Counted from the stretch's first letter, positions 48,164 to 58,158 are shown. The stretch: DNA of 64,000 nucleotides from Yersinia ruckeri ATCC 29473 (GCF_000754815.1 NZ_KN150747.1:3561549-3625548), one strand, 5' to 3'. Numbers and translations are program-made. The notes: generated by a model not told the origin, from the letters alone.

Positions 48164-48727
48164 TTAAACAGCGCTAATAGTGGCAATAGTAGCTCTAGAA
48201 ACACCGTATTCACGCGCTAACGCACTGATACTAGTTCCGCTATTCTTTTTCTCTATAATCGCCCTACGGGCTTCTGGTGCTATTTTAGAAGGTCTGCCCA
48301 ATTTCTTACCTTCGGCTTTTGCCCGCGACAAACCCGCCTGGGTCCGCTCAATCAACAGGTCTCGTTCCATCTCTGCAACCGCTGCCAGCATTGACAGCAG
48401 AAGCTTACCCGCAGCGGAGGTGAGATCAGTCGTGCCAAGCTGGTGGACAATAACCTTGATATTTCGGTCAGCCAACTTTCTGACAGTTTGCAGAACGTCA
48501 ATCACATCACGTCCCAGACGGTCTAGTTTTGCAACTACCAACGTTTCACCATCGCGGATTTTGCTGAGCATTTCAGAAAACGCTTTGCGTTGCACCGCAG
48601 GAACCTTCCCGCTAACAACATCAGTAAACCAAAAGTCGAACGTCCATCCAGCTTGTTCAAGTTCCAAACGCTGGTTCTCAGTATCCTGCTGCGATGTCGA
48701 AACACGCCCGTAGCCAAAAATTGCCAT
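48164..48727 (-). CDS. Serine recombinase (Tn3 resolvase / DNA invertase family)
   Basis: 187 residues. Catalytic Ser10 in FGYGRVSTSQQ, then the conserved LVVAKLDRLGRDVIDVL, the TSAAGKLLLSMLAAVAEMERDLLIERT block and EGKKLGRPSKI before a C-terminal helix-turn-helix (ISALAREYGVSRATI). Full length for a resolvase or invertase. ATG 48727 has AGGAG six bases upstream; the ATG at 48733 abuts it. Upstream, GCCRGAAAACGGTSG occurs twice (about 48751 and 48837), which could be recombination subsites. A possible remnant of a Tn3-type transposon inside the element. Confidence 0.9.
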   Translation of the reverse strand: MAIFGYGRVSTSQQDTENQRLELEQAGWTFDFWFTDVVSGKVPAVQRKAFSEMLSKIRDGETLVVAKLDRLGRDVIDVLQTVRKLADRNIKVIVHQLGTTDLTSAAGKLLLSMLAAVAEMERDLLIERTQAGLSRAKAEGKKLGRPSKIAPEARRAIIEKKNSGTSISALAREYGVSRATIATISAV

Positions 48728-48939
48728 AGTCATCTCCTCTTCCGGCCCCTGCCAGAAAACGGTGTCAACTTAGGATGGCCTGCCAAAAAAGCCAAGGCTA
48801 ATTTTCTAACAGTATGAAAGCACCTAATTGGAAGGTGCCGGAAAACGGTCGTTTGTTGGCAGCAGTTGAACTGCTATAGCTACTCATCCCAAAAACGAGG
48901 CATGATAAAGATATCCTCCCAGAAATAACGGAACTGAAG

Positions 48940-49371
48940 ATGCTGGATTCTCTCCTCCCATATTTACCCTTCGCTGGAGTTATTATCGGTGCTTTTCTCC
49001 AATACGTTTTTACTCGTCAAATCGAATACAAACGAGCGTTGCGTGACATGAAAACAAAGTCATACATGGATTATTTGAAGGGCGTTTGCGAGCAAGCCCA
49101 AACCAGACATATACCGGACAAAAAAATAGCAGATGAAAAGCGCTCGGACGCATTCATCAAAGTCGCTGATGCAAAAGCCAGGATCTGTCTCTACGGTTCT
49201 AGACGAGTGATCGAAGCGTTCGCAGAATTCGAGAGACTGGGGGCCTCAATGGCGACGAAACCTCAAAGAGACGCATTCATTTCGATGACCGTTGAAATGC
49301 GTAAAGACACGGGACTGGCATCAATGCCTAGTGGTGAAGACCTCACTCTTGTGCTGCTGGGAACCAAGTAG
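48940..49371 (+). CDS. Unrecognised membrane-anchored protein
   Basis: 143 residues. One N-terminal membrane segment (LLPYLPFAGVIIGAFLQYVF), then a charged helical domain (RQIEYKRALRDMKTKSYMDYLKGVCEQ, ADEKRSDAFIKVADAKARICLYGSRRVIEAFAEF). This resembles small anchored helical proteins common on islands, but I cannot name a family. Divergent from the serine recombinase with about 210 bases between, which contain hairpins GCACC/GGTGC and AGCAGT/ACTGCT near 48830-48880. Confidence 0.6.
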   Translation: MLDSLLPYLPFAGVIIGAFLQYVFTRQIEYKRALRDMKTKSYMDYLKGVCEQAQTRHIPDKKIADEKRSDAFIKVADAKARICLYGSRRVIEAFAEFERLGASMATKPQRDAFISMTVEMRKDTGLASMPSGEDLTLVLLGTK

Positions 49372-50062
49372 AATCAAAATCATGTTGAACTTGAGATTCG
49401 AAATGTTACTATTAGAATACATTTTCGGGGTTTTGGTATACAGACGCTTACCCGGAATGGCGTATCAACAAGGCTCAGCCGCTAGCGTAGCGGAGCCGGG
49501 GTGAAAAGAGGGTCGCACTATTACCCACTGGTCTAGTTCCGAAAGGCGGCGTATGCCAGAGTGCGTGAGGTTATGTGAGGTGCTGAGTCTTGGACTTGCA
49601 TAGCCAATATCCAATAGTGAGTTATCATGTTTTGCAAAGGGCTTACTCTGGTGAGTCTTTTTTAAAGCAGAGTAGCTCACATCGCCGATCCAAGCAGGGA
49701 CCCAGAGAAGAGGTTACAACTCCGGAAGCCTGATTAGCCAAGGATCTCACTGCAAATTATCGCATTGATCCCTTGGGCTAGTTTTGCTCCCCAGAGAAGA
49801 GGTTTAAATAAAACATATAAAACAAAACAATAAGTTAAGAAGAAAATACAACTCAGTTGTTTTGAAGTTTCAGCTTAGCCCCCACCAGCCCCCAACCAAT
49901 ACGACAAAAGCTACCGGAAAAATTGTCGCGCCGAAAAGTGGAAGCCCTAGGTTTGCCAGTCCCCCTCTCAGGCATAGCGTTTAAAAACTTCGGAGGCGGC
50001 AGAATCATCCTTATAGTGGCATAATGGCTCAAATCATGAATTCTTTTAATGGTAGGTGTTCT
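49372..50062. other. Gap inside the element with short repeats
   Basis: About 690 bases without a supported gene. It holds a hairpin (CCGCTA/TAGCGG with outer GGCT/AGCC, 49472-49497) and two direct copies of CCCAGAGAAGAGGTT at 49701-49715 and 49790-49804. GC content is closer to the backbone than to the gsp locus. Confidence 0.5.
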
Positions 50063-50446
50063 ATGGGAAAAACGGAGCTTTTTCTAAAAACCATGATATT
50101 TTCCGTTGTCTTAATGTGTGTTGGTGCTGCAACAGGCCTTTTTGTGGGCTTTCACTACGATTTTAAGCCTGTCATTTCCGTTGTTGTATCCATGTCCATT
50201 TTCTCACTGTATTTGGGGTATTGGATTTACAGTAGTGAGCGGAGAGCGGACAGGAATTTTGCGAAGTTTAGGCAGATGCAAGCCAAGCATGAAATGACCA
50301 CTCTGCTACTGAATGAAGCATTCAAAGACACAAACAGGGAATTGTTTGACAGGGTAGCTACTGATGCACCTGATAGTGCTTTAAAACAACAATACCAGAG
50401 CCTGAAAAGGATGGAACAACTCTGGAGCACAAAGATTGAGAACTAA
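50063..50446 (+). CDS. Unrecognised small membrane protein with coiled-coil tail
   Basis: About 127 residues from ATG 50063 (TAGGTG five bases before); earlier in-frame ATGs at 50024 and 50036 are alternatives. Two membrane segments (FLKTMIFSVVLMCVGAATGLFVGF and VISVVVSMSIFSLYLGYWIYS), then a charged helical tail with LKQQYQSLKRMEQLWS. Unknown family. It converges on the integrase gene, 155 bases away. Confidence 0.6.
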   Translation: MGKTELFLKTMIFSVVLMCVGAATGLFVGFHYDFKPVISVVVSMSIFSLYLGYWIYSSERRADRNFAKFRQMQAKHEMTTLLLNEAFKDTNRELFDRVATDAPDSALKQQYQSLKRMEQLWSTKIEN

Positions 50447-50601
50447 AACTAAAATATTCTCAAACAGTGGACTGCATATGTTCTGTTAAACCAACTAGAC
50501 CAAACACCCCAGAGAGCGCCACAAATCTGAAACCTGCAAATCTACGTCCCTTTATAGAAAACGTGCCAGAGAGCTTCCCATGGCACGTGAGCGAATACAT
50601 A

Positions 50602-52548
50602 TCACGGCCTCTGCTTGCGTAAAGCATCCTTCAAAGCTTTAAGCCCCGCTTTGACATCAAATGGTTTAATATCAGGAAGGTCGTAGGTTAACTTAGAGAT
50701 AGCATCGAATTGTTCTTCAACTGCCCGGTCTTTGCGGTAAGTCGTCATTGCAGTTGTGCTACCACGAGCATGACCGACCAACTGCGCGATCATACGCTCG
50801 CTTAATTCCAGCCTGTCGAGGTGGTTAACATAGTTATGACGAAGTGAGTGGAAAACCCTCTTCCCGTTGCGTGGCAGTTCAAGTTGTTTCCCGAGGTAAT
50901 TCTCGTTAAACCATTTCGATGCATAACCGCGATAACCTTTAATTTCATTATGTTTTAATTCAGGAAAAAGGCGTTCTTGTCCGTTCGCTTTCAACGCTTC
51001 TACATATTTGAGAAAACCAAGTTTAATGAGTTCTGGATGTATTGGCATCTGTCGCTGAGAATTGATATTTTTCAATGACTTGTCAGCTTCCGTTTCGTCA
51101 TCCACAACTTTATCCGGGGTATCTAGGTTAAAATCTAAATACGCAACACTATTTTCGCTCATCCGAATATCAGAAATGTAAAGCTGGCACAGTTCATTGA
51201 TTCGACCACCGGAATACAAAGCCAGCAATGGTAGCCAATAGTGATAAGGACGAAAGTTGATATAACGCCCAAATTTATTTGGTATACCTGCGCCTTTTTT
51301 AAACCAATCAGCGGAAAATATTAGTTCTAACTCATCATCAGTGAATTGATTACGCTTATCTTGATCTTTACTTGTTCTCTTACGTTTCGCTAAGACGTTT
51401 TCCGTAGGGTTAGCGATCAGGTAGGTTTCCTTGCGTGCCCATTCCAACATCGCCCCCATTGATGCTATATGGCGCTCTATAGCATCTTTAGTCATTTTTG
51501 GCTCATCAGCAGCAAGTGCTTTTTCGATAAGCTGGTTAAAATCTTCAGCATCATACCTACGCCGCATCAAATACAAATTACCGGGCATATTCTGCATTTT
51601 GACAACGTAATCTTTCACTACATCGCGATCTAAATCTGCAAGCGTTAAGTCGCCCATGACTTCGATAAAGTGAGCTATCCGCGAACGAATTTTATTCTCA
51701 CTGGCAAGTTTAAAATCCCCTGTCTTCTTGTATCCAATAAACTTCTCCAGAACTTCAGAAATAGTTTTAGCGGCGTATATCGGGTTACAAAACGGGTTAG
51801 TGACTACAACAATTGGAGAAACTGGCGCTGATACAAGAGCAGGAACACATGATAGAACAGGCAATTCCGGTTCAGATTTAGCCAACGCTTTATCCCAGAT
51901 GCTACGCAGATTCTCAGCCTGCACATTATTGATAAACAAAGAACTTGCATCCAATCTGACTCCAGGGAAATCCATCAGCCAGATAGAAAGACGGTTATCA
52001 CCATTCGTTCTGAACGCACCCTCATCAGTATACCCATGCTCTAATAACTGCTTAAACGCATAACTGGAATGAAACAGCCGGACGTAGCCCCGGATTACGC
52101 CCTCTATGCCTTTCTGCTCAAGGTTGTTGAGCACAAAACCACCGTTATCTTCTCGCTCCACTTCAGTGTAATCTTCGATTTGGAAAGCTGTCCGCCCTTC
52201 AGCAAAGCAATAGACCGGAACGTTGTTCGCCAGTAGATGCTGAATGACCGTCTCAAGCTCAACCCCAAATGACTCACAAAACAATGACAGGCTGATTTTA
52301 CCAGCGCCAGCTAACAGTGGGGCATTACCCCGAATCTTCTCTTTATCCAATTGTCTGAACTCTTCCAGAGACGCATACCACTTCTCCAGCAAACGCGCGG
52401 CGATCACTCTGGCATTTGCAAGGTGAGTTGTGCGGGTAGATGAATGTATTTCACGCTGCCCTATCAGGGCACGATAACGAACCGGAACGGTGATCCGCAG
52501 AACGTATATCCCGCTGGAACGTCGATAGAGATTATAACGCTGAGCCAT
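50602..52548 (-). CDS. Tyrosine site-specific integrase of the glyU element
   Basis: About 648 residues, larger than most island integrases. The N-terminus (RYNLYRRSSGIYVLRITVPVRYRALIGQREIHSS) resembles the DUF6538 domain of a large-integrase branch. A core SAM-like domain (VLEKFIGYKKTGDF...) follows, then the catalytic domain with Arg449 (SGGRINELCQL), His567 and Arg570 (HSLRHNYVNHL), His593 (LVGHARG) and Tyr604 (MTTYRKD), so the R-H-R-H-Y set is complete. ATG 52548 is preferred over a GTG at 52560 that abuts AGGA. The gene sits 89 bases from the tRNA-Gly end, its attachment site. Confidence 0.92.
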   Translation of the reverse strand: MAQRYNLYRRSSGIYVLRITVPVRYRALIGQREIHSSTRTTHLANARVIAARLLEKWYASLEEFRQLDKEKIRGNAPLLAGAGKISLSLFCESFGVELETVIQHLLANNVPVYCFAEGRTAFQIEDYTEVEREDNGGFVLNNLEQKGIEGVIRGYVRLFHSSYAFKQLLEHGYTDEGAFRTNGDNRLSIWLMDFPGVRLDASSLFINNVQAENLRSIWDKALAKSEPELPVLSCVPALVSAPVSPIVVVTNPFCNPIYAAKTISEVLEKFIGYKKTGDFKLASENKIRSRIAHFIEVMGDLTLADLDRDVVKDYVVKMQNMPGNLYLMRRRYDAEDFNQLIEKALAADEPKMTKDAIERHIASMGAMLEWARKETYLIANPTENVLAKRKRTSKDQDKRNQFTDDELELIFSADWFKKGAGIPNKFGRYINFRPYHYWLPLLALYSGGRINELCQLYISDIRMSENSVAYLDFNLDTPDKVVDDETEADKSLKNINSQRQMPIHPELIKLGFLKYVEALKANGQERLFPELKHNEIKGYRGYASKWFNENYLGKQLELPRNGKRVFHSLRHNYVNHLDRLELSERMIAQLVGHARGSTTAMTTYRKDRAVEEQFDAISKLTYDLPDIKPFDVKAGLKALKDALRKQRP

Positions 52549-52636
52549 CGGCTGTATCACTCCTTTGTAGGAGGATCACGAGTGCCATCACGTATGATTT
52601 TTAAAAAGACAGTGGAATTAATACGTTAAGGAAGTT

Positions 52637-52655
52637 TTGGAGCGGGTGAAGGGAA
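52637..52655 (+). repeat. tRNA-side attachment site of the glyU element
   Basis: The 19-base repeat TTGGAGCGGGTGAAGGGAA; all but its first base lie in the 3' end of the tRNA-Gly gene, so integration restores an intact tRNA. Confidence 0.85.
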
Positions 52656-52711
52656 TCGAACCCTCGTATGCAGCTTGGGAAGCTGCCGTTCTACCATTGA
52701 ACTACACCCGC
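52638..52711 (-). tRNA. glyU: tRNA-Gly, anticodon CCC
   Basis: A 74-base cloverleaf on the minus strand starts GCGGGTGTAGTTCAATGGTA and ends with an encoded CCA. The acceptor stem is GCGGGTG/CACCCGC, the anticodon loop is CTTCCCA (CCC, reads GGG), and the T arm is GAGGGTTCGATTCCCTT. It corresponds to E. coli glyU. Its 3' end is the integration target of the adjoining element. Confidence 0.95.
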
Positions 52712-52831
52712 ATCGGTGTGCGAGTGGCATTATAACCGGTTATGGCACATCAGCAAGGGAAGATACCGTTTAACTGTCGGTATTTTAAGCGGTTAACATC
52801 CTCGGCGCTTGCCTTACTATTTTTTAGACGT

Positions 52832-52853
52832 AAAAAAGGGCACCGAAGCGCCC
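52832..52853 (-). terminator. Rho-independent terminator after lysS
   Basis: On the minus strand GGGCGC-TTCG-GTGCCC forms a tight tetraloop hairpin followed by T6. It lies 21 bases beyond the lysS stop and ends the xerD-dsbC-recJ-prfB-lysS block. Confidence 0.88.
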
Positions 52854-52873
52854 TCTTATCAATGTCGTCAAAC

Positions 52874-54391
52874 TTATTTTACCGGACGCATTGCTGGGAA
52901 CAGGATCACATCACGAATAGTGTGACTGTTGGTAAACAGCATAACCATACGGTCAATACCAATGCCTAAACCCGCTGTCGGCGGCAAACCGTGTTCCAGT
53001 GCAGTGACGTAGTCTTCGTCGTAGAACATGGCCTCATCATCGCCTTCGTCTTTTGCTCGAACCTGTTCAGCAAAGCGCTCTGCCTGATCTTCCGCGTCAT
53101 TCAACTCGGAGAAACCATTACCGATTTCACGACCACCAATAAAGAATTCGAAGCGATCAGTAATGAACGGATTATCATCGTTACGACGCGCCAGCGGGGA
53201 AACTTCAGCTGGATATTCAGTAATGAAGGTTGGCTGAATCAGGTGACTCTCTGCGGTTTCTTCGAAGATCTCACATTGAACGCGCCCCAGGCCCCAGCTT
53301 TTCTCTATCTTGATACCCAATGACTCAGCAATAGCAACAGCCTTGTCCATATCATCCAGATCAGCAACATTGGTTTCAGGACGATATTTACAGATAGCTT
53401 CTTTCATCGTCAGTTTGGTAAATGGCTTACCAAAATCGAATTCCTGTTCACCATACTTAACTACGCTGCTACCCAAAATAGTTTCGGTCAGAGTGCGGAA
53501 CAGTTCTTCAGTCAGCACGATCAGGTCTTTGTAATCCGCATACGCCATATAGAGTTCCATCATGGTGAACTCTGGGTTATGGCGAGGGGAAACACCTTCG
53601 TTACGGAAGTTACGGTTAATTTCGAATACGCGCTCAAAACCACCAACAACCAGACGTTTCAGATACAGTTCCGGCGCAATACGCAGATACATATCGATAT
53701 CTAACGCATTATGATGGGTAATAAACGGGCGTGCAGATGCGCCGCCGGGAATCACCTGCATCATTGGGGTTTCAACTTCCATAAAGCCTTTTTCCACCAT
53801 GAACTGGCGGATACCGGACATAACCCGAGAACGCACTTTGAATGTGTTGCGGGATTCGTCGTTAGCGATCAGATCCAGATAACGCTGGCGATAACGGGTT
53901 TCTTGATCAGCCAAGCCATGGAATTTATCAGGCAGAGGGCGCAGAGCTTTTGTCAGTAAACGCAGTTCGCTACAGTGGATAGACAGTTCACCGGTTTTGG
54001 TTTTAAACAGCTTACCGCGCGCACCGAGAATATCCCCCAGATCCCACTTTTTAAACTCTTCGTTGTAGACGCCTTCCGGTAAGTCATCACGGGAAACGTA
54101 CAACTGGATCTGGCCACCCACATCCTGCAAGGTCACAAATGAAGCTTTACCCATAATACGACGAGTCATCATTCGACCAGCAACGGTCACTTCAATACTC
54201 AGGGCTTCTAATTCTTCGTTATCTTTATCACCATACGCAGCATGCAACTGGTCAGAAAGGTTCTCTCGACGAAAATCGTTAGGAAAAGCAATACCCTTCT
54301 CACGCAGTGCCGCTAATTTTTCACGGCGTGCCTGTAACTCACTATTCAGTTCTTGCGCTTGCTCAGCGACTTGTGGTTTTTGTTCTGACAT
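52874..54391 (-). CDS. lysS: Lysyl-tRNA synthetase, class II
   Basis: Charges tRNA-Lys in the cytoplasm. 505 residues, as in E. coli. An N-terminal OB-fold ([23 protein letters not shown]) precedes the class II core with motif 1 near [21 protein letters not shown], motif 2 [20 protein letters not shown] and motif 3 [19 protein letters not shown]. Nine bases after prfB, the conserved prfB-lysS operon. Confidence 0.97.
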   Translation of the reverse strand: MSEQKPQVAEQAQELNSELQARREKLAALREKGIAFPNDFRRENLSDQLHAAYGDKDNEELEALSIEVTVAGRMMTRRIMGKASFVTLQDVGGQIQLYVSRDDLPEGVYNEEFKKWDLGDILGARGKLFKTKTGELSIHCSELRLLTKALRPLPDKFHGLADQETRYRQRYLDLIANDESRNTFKVRSRVMSGIRQFMVEKGFMEVETPMMQVIPGGASARPFITHHNALDIDMYLRIAPELYLKRLVVGGFERVFEINRNFRNEGVSPRHNPEFTMMELYMAYADYKDLIVLTEELFRTLTETILGSSVVKYGEQEFDFGKPFTKLTMKEAICKYRPETNVADLDDMDKAVAIAESLGIKIEKSWGLGRVQCEIFEETAESHLIQPTFITEYPAEVSPLARRNDDNPFITDRFEFFIGGREIGNGFSELNDAEDQAERFAEQVRAKDEGDDEAMFYDEDYVTALEHGLPPTAGLGIGIDRMVMLFTNSHTIRDVILFPAMRPVK

Positions 54392-54400
54392 TTCAGTTCC

Positions 54401-55499
54401 TCATAACCCGGCTTTCAAACTTGCCTCAATGAATTTATCCAGGTCGCCATCCAGTACGGCCTGCGTATTACGCGTTTCAACGCCAGTGCGCAAATCCTTG
54501 ATACGGGAATCATCCAGTACATAAGAACGGATTTGGCTGCCCCAGCCGATGTCGGACTTATTGTCTTCTAACATCTGTTTATCAGCATTTTTCTTTTGCA
54601 TCTCAAACTCGTACAGCTTGGCTTTCAGCTGTTTCATTGCTTGATCTTTGTTTTTATGCTGAGAACGGTCGTTCTGGCACTGAGTCACAATATTGGTTGG
54701 TATGTGAGTAATACGTACCGCAGACTCAGTTTTGTTTACGTGCTGACCGCCGGCACCGGAAGCACGGTATACATCAATACGCAAATCAGCCGGATTGATT
54801 TCGATATCAATATCGTCATCAACTTCTGGATAGACAAAGGCGGAGCTGAATGAAGTATGGCGGCGGCCACCGGAGTCAAACGGGCTTTTACGTACCAGGC
54901 GATGCACGCCGGTTTCAGTACGTAACCAACCAAATGCGTAATCACCGATAATCTTGATAGTGGCAGACTTCAGACCAGCAACGTCACCGTCAGATTCTTC
55001 GATGATCTCGGTTTTGAATCCTTTGGCTTCGGCCCAGCGCAAGTACATGCGCAGCAACATGCTGGCCCAATCCTGCGCTTCGGTGCCGCCGGAACCAGCC
55101 TGCAAATCCAGGTAACAGTTTGCACTGTCATACTCACCGGAGAACATGCGGCGGAATTCCAACTGGCCCAATTTGCCATCAAGAATTTCCAACTCGGCAA
55201 CAGCTTCGTCGAAAGTCTCTTCATCGTCAGCTTCAATAGCCAGTTCCAGCAGACCAGATACGTCTTCCAAACCTTGAGCCAACTCGTCAATTGTGGTGAC
55301 AATTTCTTCCAGTGAGGAACGTTCTTTGCCCAAGGCTTGCGCGCGCTCAGGCTCGTTCCAGACGTCAGGCTGCTCCAGTTCGGCGTTTACTTCTTCCAGT
55401 CGCTCTTTCTTGGCATCATAGTCAAAGATACCCCCTGATAACGGCGGTCCGATCGGACAGATCCTGAATACGGCTTTTTACCGGATTAATTTCAAACAT
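54401..55499 (-). CDS. prfB: Peptide chain release factor 2, with programmed +1 frameshift
   Basis: Releases peptides at UGA and UAA codons. 365 residues when joined. Codons 1-25 run from ATG 55499, then an in-frame TGA at 55424-55422 within CTTTGAC. A Shine-Dalgarno-like AGGGGG sits just upstream, the classical autoregulatory +1 slip site. Reading resumes in the +1 frame at GAC (55423). The GGQ motif lies in [14 protein letters not shown] and the SPF anticodon-like motif in [16 protein letters not shown]2 shortage promotes the slip and thus RF2 synthesis. Confidence 0.97.
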
Positions 55500-55670
55500 T
55501 TTTTTGATGTCTTAGGTTGAGTCGTTGATGGCGGAATGCCATTCGAACCAATAATTCTAACGGATCTCAACGACGGTTTATAGCGAGTTAATTGTATTAT
55601 TATATTTATGGTGCTATATCGGCGAATAGCACCATTAGCCGTAGCATTTAACGCGGTTTTAGCATTCTGG

Positions 55671-57404
55671 TTAATAGGACCAGATATGCTGAATCAACAA
55701 TTGAACACTGCGGTTACCGCGAAATTCATTAATATCTAATTTATAAGCCAGTTTAACCTCTCGCACGCTGCTATCCGGCCACAAAGTCGTATCAATATTG
55801 AATGCGATACCATCCAGTAACGGGCCGCCACTTAACGGTTCCAGCATCAGTTTAAGATGCCTTTCCCCCACTAGCCGCTGTTGTAGCAGGCGAAATTTAC
55901 CGTCGAAGGTTGGTTCAGGGAAAGCTTGCCCCCAAGGGCCGCCGTCGCGCAATAACTCCGCCGTTTCCAACGTCAATTGGACGCCAGTCAGTTCGCCATC
56001 TGACCAGATAACGCCTTCAAGCTGAGAGGGATCCATCCATTCACCCACCAAGGCAGCAAACCGCTGGCGGAATTCATCAAATTTATCCTGCTCCAGTGAT
56101 AAACCCGCAGCCATAGCGTGTCCACCGAATTTCAGCATCAAACCGGGGTTTAATGTGTCTAGTCGTTCCAGTGCATCACGCATATGTAGACCTGCGACTG
56201 AACGACCTGAGCCTTTCAATATCCCATCGCCGGCGGGCGCAAAGGCAATAACCGGACGATGGAAACGCTCTTTGATTCGTGAAGCCAGAATTCCCACGAC
56301 GCCCTGATGCCATTCAGCGTGGTACATGGCAATACCGTAAGGCAATTCGCTACTGGTGCGTTCCAGTTGCTCACACAGTTGTAAGGCTTCGACTTGCATG
56401 CTTTGCTCAATTTCACGGCGCGTCAGATTCAGAGTATCCAAATCAATGGCCAGCGCTCGAGCCTGAGCGATGTCGTCACTCAACAATAACGCGACCCCAA
56501 TGGACATATCATCCAGTCGACCGGCAGCATTCAAGCGTGGCCCGAGAGAAAAGCCCAAATCGTTAGCAGCCAGTTGGCGAGCGTCACGATTTGCCACTTC
56601 TAGCAGCGCTTTGATGCCTGGGCGGCATTTTCCGGCGCGAATACGGCTCAATCCTTGATGCACCAAAATACGGTTATTGGCATCCAGTGGCACCACATCG
56701 GCTACCGTACCCAATGCTACCAAATCCAGCAGCTCAGCCAAATTCGGTATGGCTAAAGCCCGTTGTTCGAACCAGCCGCTCTCGCGTAAACGCGCACGCA
56801 ACGCCAGCATCAGATAGAAAGTCACCCCCACTCCTGCCAGAGATTTTGACGGAAAATCACAACCCACCAGATTTGGGTTGATAATGGCTTCCGCTGCGGG
56901 CAGTACTTCACCTGGCAAATGGTGATCGGTAACAAGAACCTTTATCCCTTTCACATGAGCCAAATCGACTCCAGTATGTGAAGAAATACCGTTATCAACG
57001 GTGACGATCAAGTCGGCTCCACGCGCTGCAACCTGCTCAACCACTTCTGGACTAAGACCATAACCATCGTCAAAGCGATTAGGCACCAGGTAATCAACGT
57101 TACCGCAGCCCATGCTACGGAGCGACAACACCGCCAATGCCGTACTAGTGGCACCATCAGCATCAAAATCGCCCACAATCATGATGCGCTGACGTTCGAC
57201 CAGCGCTTGTTGCAATAAATTCACACCGGCTTCAATGCCATCCAGTAGCCCATAAGGTTGCAGGCCTTTAACACCACGCTCCAGTTCATCTGGGCTTTTC
57301 AGCCCACGCGTGGCATATAGGCGGCGCAGCAATGGGTGTAATTCTGCCGGCAGGCCACTTTCATCAGCGGCCTCGCGACGACGGAGTTGAGTTTTTATCG
57401 CCAC
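55671..57404 (-). CDS. recJ: Single-stranded-DNA exonuclease RecJ
   Basis: 5'-3' ssDNA exonuclease of recombination and mismatch repair. 577 residues. DHH-family motifs are visible: MIVGDFDADGATSTALAVLSL, VTVDNGIS, VTDHHLPGEVLPAA and, in the DHHA1 part, KGSGRSVAGLHMRDAL and GGHAMAAGL. The start is preceded by dsbC six bases upstream, an operon order kept from E. coli (xerD-dsbC-recJ). The gap downstream to prfB (55500-55670) is short, with no gene. Confidence 0.96.
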   Translation of the reverse strand: MAIKTQLRRREAADESGLPAELHPLLRRLYATRGLKSPDELERGVKGLQPYGLLDGIEAGVNLLQQALVERQRIMIVGDFDADGATSTALAVLSLRSMGCGNVDYLVPNRFDDGYGLSPEVVEQVAARGADLIVTVDNGISSHTGVDLAHVKGIKVLVTDHHLPGEVLPAAEAIINPNLVGCDFPSKSLAGVGVTFYLMLALRARLRESGWFEQRALAIPNLAELLDLVALGTVADVVPLDANNRILVHQGLSRIRAGKCRPGIKALLEVANRDARQLAANDLGFSLGPRLNAAGRLDDMSIGVALLLSDDIAQARALAIDLDTLNLTRREIEQSMQVEALQLCEQLERTSSELPYGIAMYHAEWHQGVVGILASRIKERFHRPVIAFAPAGDGILKGSGRSVAGLHMRDALERLDTLNPGLMLKFGGHAMAAGLSLEQDKFDEFRQRFAALVGEWMDPSQLEGVIWSDGELTGVQLTLETAELLRDGGPWGQAFPEPTFDGKFRLLQQRLVGERHLKLMLEPLSGGPLLDGIAFNIDTTLWPDSSVREVKLAYKLDINEFRGNRSVQLLIQHIWSY

Positions 57405-57410
57405 CGGTGA

Positions 57411-58127
57411 TTAACCACCTGTTTTCTGATTGGCCTGACGTGCGTTCAACATCGCCAGCATTTCTTTTGGCCCTTGATAGCCTGGAACAACGCTACCGTC
57501 TTGCAACACAATGGCCGGTGTGCCCTGGATACCGAACTGCACGCCTAATTGATAGTGTTTGGCTATATCGGTTTTACAGGTGGCTGGAGAGATAGCATCA
57601 CCTTTCATCGCCGCATCGAAGGATTTATTACGGTTAGCAGTACACCAGATAGAACGCATATCTTTTTCAGCCTGAGAACTCAGCCCCTGACGTGGGAATG
57701 CCAGATAACGCACCGTGATGCCGAGGGCATTATAGTCACTTATTTCTTCGTGTAATTTATGGCAGTAGCCACAGGTAATATCGGTAAACACCGTAATAAC
57801 GTGCTTTTCCTGTGGAGCCTTGTACACAATCATTTCGCCGCTCAATGCTTCCAATTTTTTCAGCAAAAGTTGATTAGTGACATTCACTGGTTGAGCACCA
57901 CTAACATCATATAACGGGCCTTGCAGCAGGTTTTTTCCATCTGCGGAAATATACAACACACCGCTCTCGGTCACTACCGTACTCAAACCAGCAATCGGCG
58001 ATGGTTGAATTTCAGCGTTTTTAATGTCGAGCTTTTTCAAGGTGTTGTAGATAGCCGTATCATCGGCATGAGCTAGGCCGACCAGCGATGCCATCAAAAA
58101 TGGCAGCAGCAGTAAACTTTTTTTCAT
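57411..58127 (-). CDS. dsbC: Thiol:disulfide isomerase DsbC
   Basis: Periplasmic dimeric disulfide isomerase. 238 residues with signal peptide MKKSLLLLPFLMASLVGLAHA then DD. An N-terminal dimerisation domain precedes the thioredoxin fold, with CGYC in FTDITCGYCHKLHEE and a second Cys pair (WCTANRN ... ATCKTDI). GTPAIVLQDG holds the cis-Pro. Between xerD and recJ. Confidence 0.96.
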   Translation of the reverse strand: MKKSLLLLPFLMASLVGLAHADDTAIYNTLKKLDIKNAEIQPSPIAGLSTVVTESGVLYISADGKNLLQGPLYDVSGAQPVNVTNQLLLKKLEALSGEMIVYKAPQEKHVITVFTDITCGYCHKLHEEISDYNALGITVRYLAFPRQGLSSQAEKDMRSIWCTANRNKSFDAAMKGDAISPATCKTDIAKHYQLGVQFGIQGTPAIVLQDGSVVPGYQGPKEMLAMLNARQANQKTGG

Positions 58128-58158
58128 TCAATAATCCTATTTCTTTTCTACCGCACAA

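Larger units (their letters stand above)
45241..52655. mobile_element. 7.4-kb integrative element in tRNA-Gly(CCC)
   Basis: Bounded by a perfect 19-base direct repeat, TTGGAGCGGGTGAAGGGAA, at 45241-45259 and 52637-52655. The right copy is the 3' end of the tRNA gene and the left copy is the displaced fragment. The integrase gene (50602-52548) is the gene next to the tRNA, as usual. Contents: XRE regulator, small membrane protein, HEPN-like candidate, serine recombinase, two unrecognised small proteins, integrase. No replication, conjugation or phage structural genes are seen, so it is a mobilisable island or a remnant. The flanks 44807-45240 and 52712-52873 are backbone. Confidence 0.85.
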
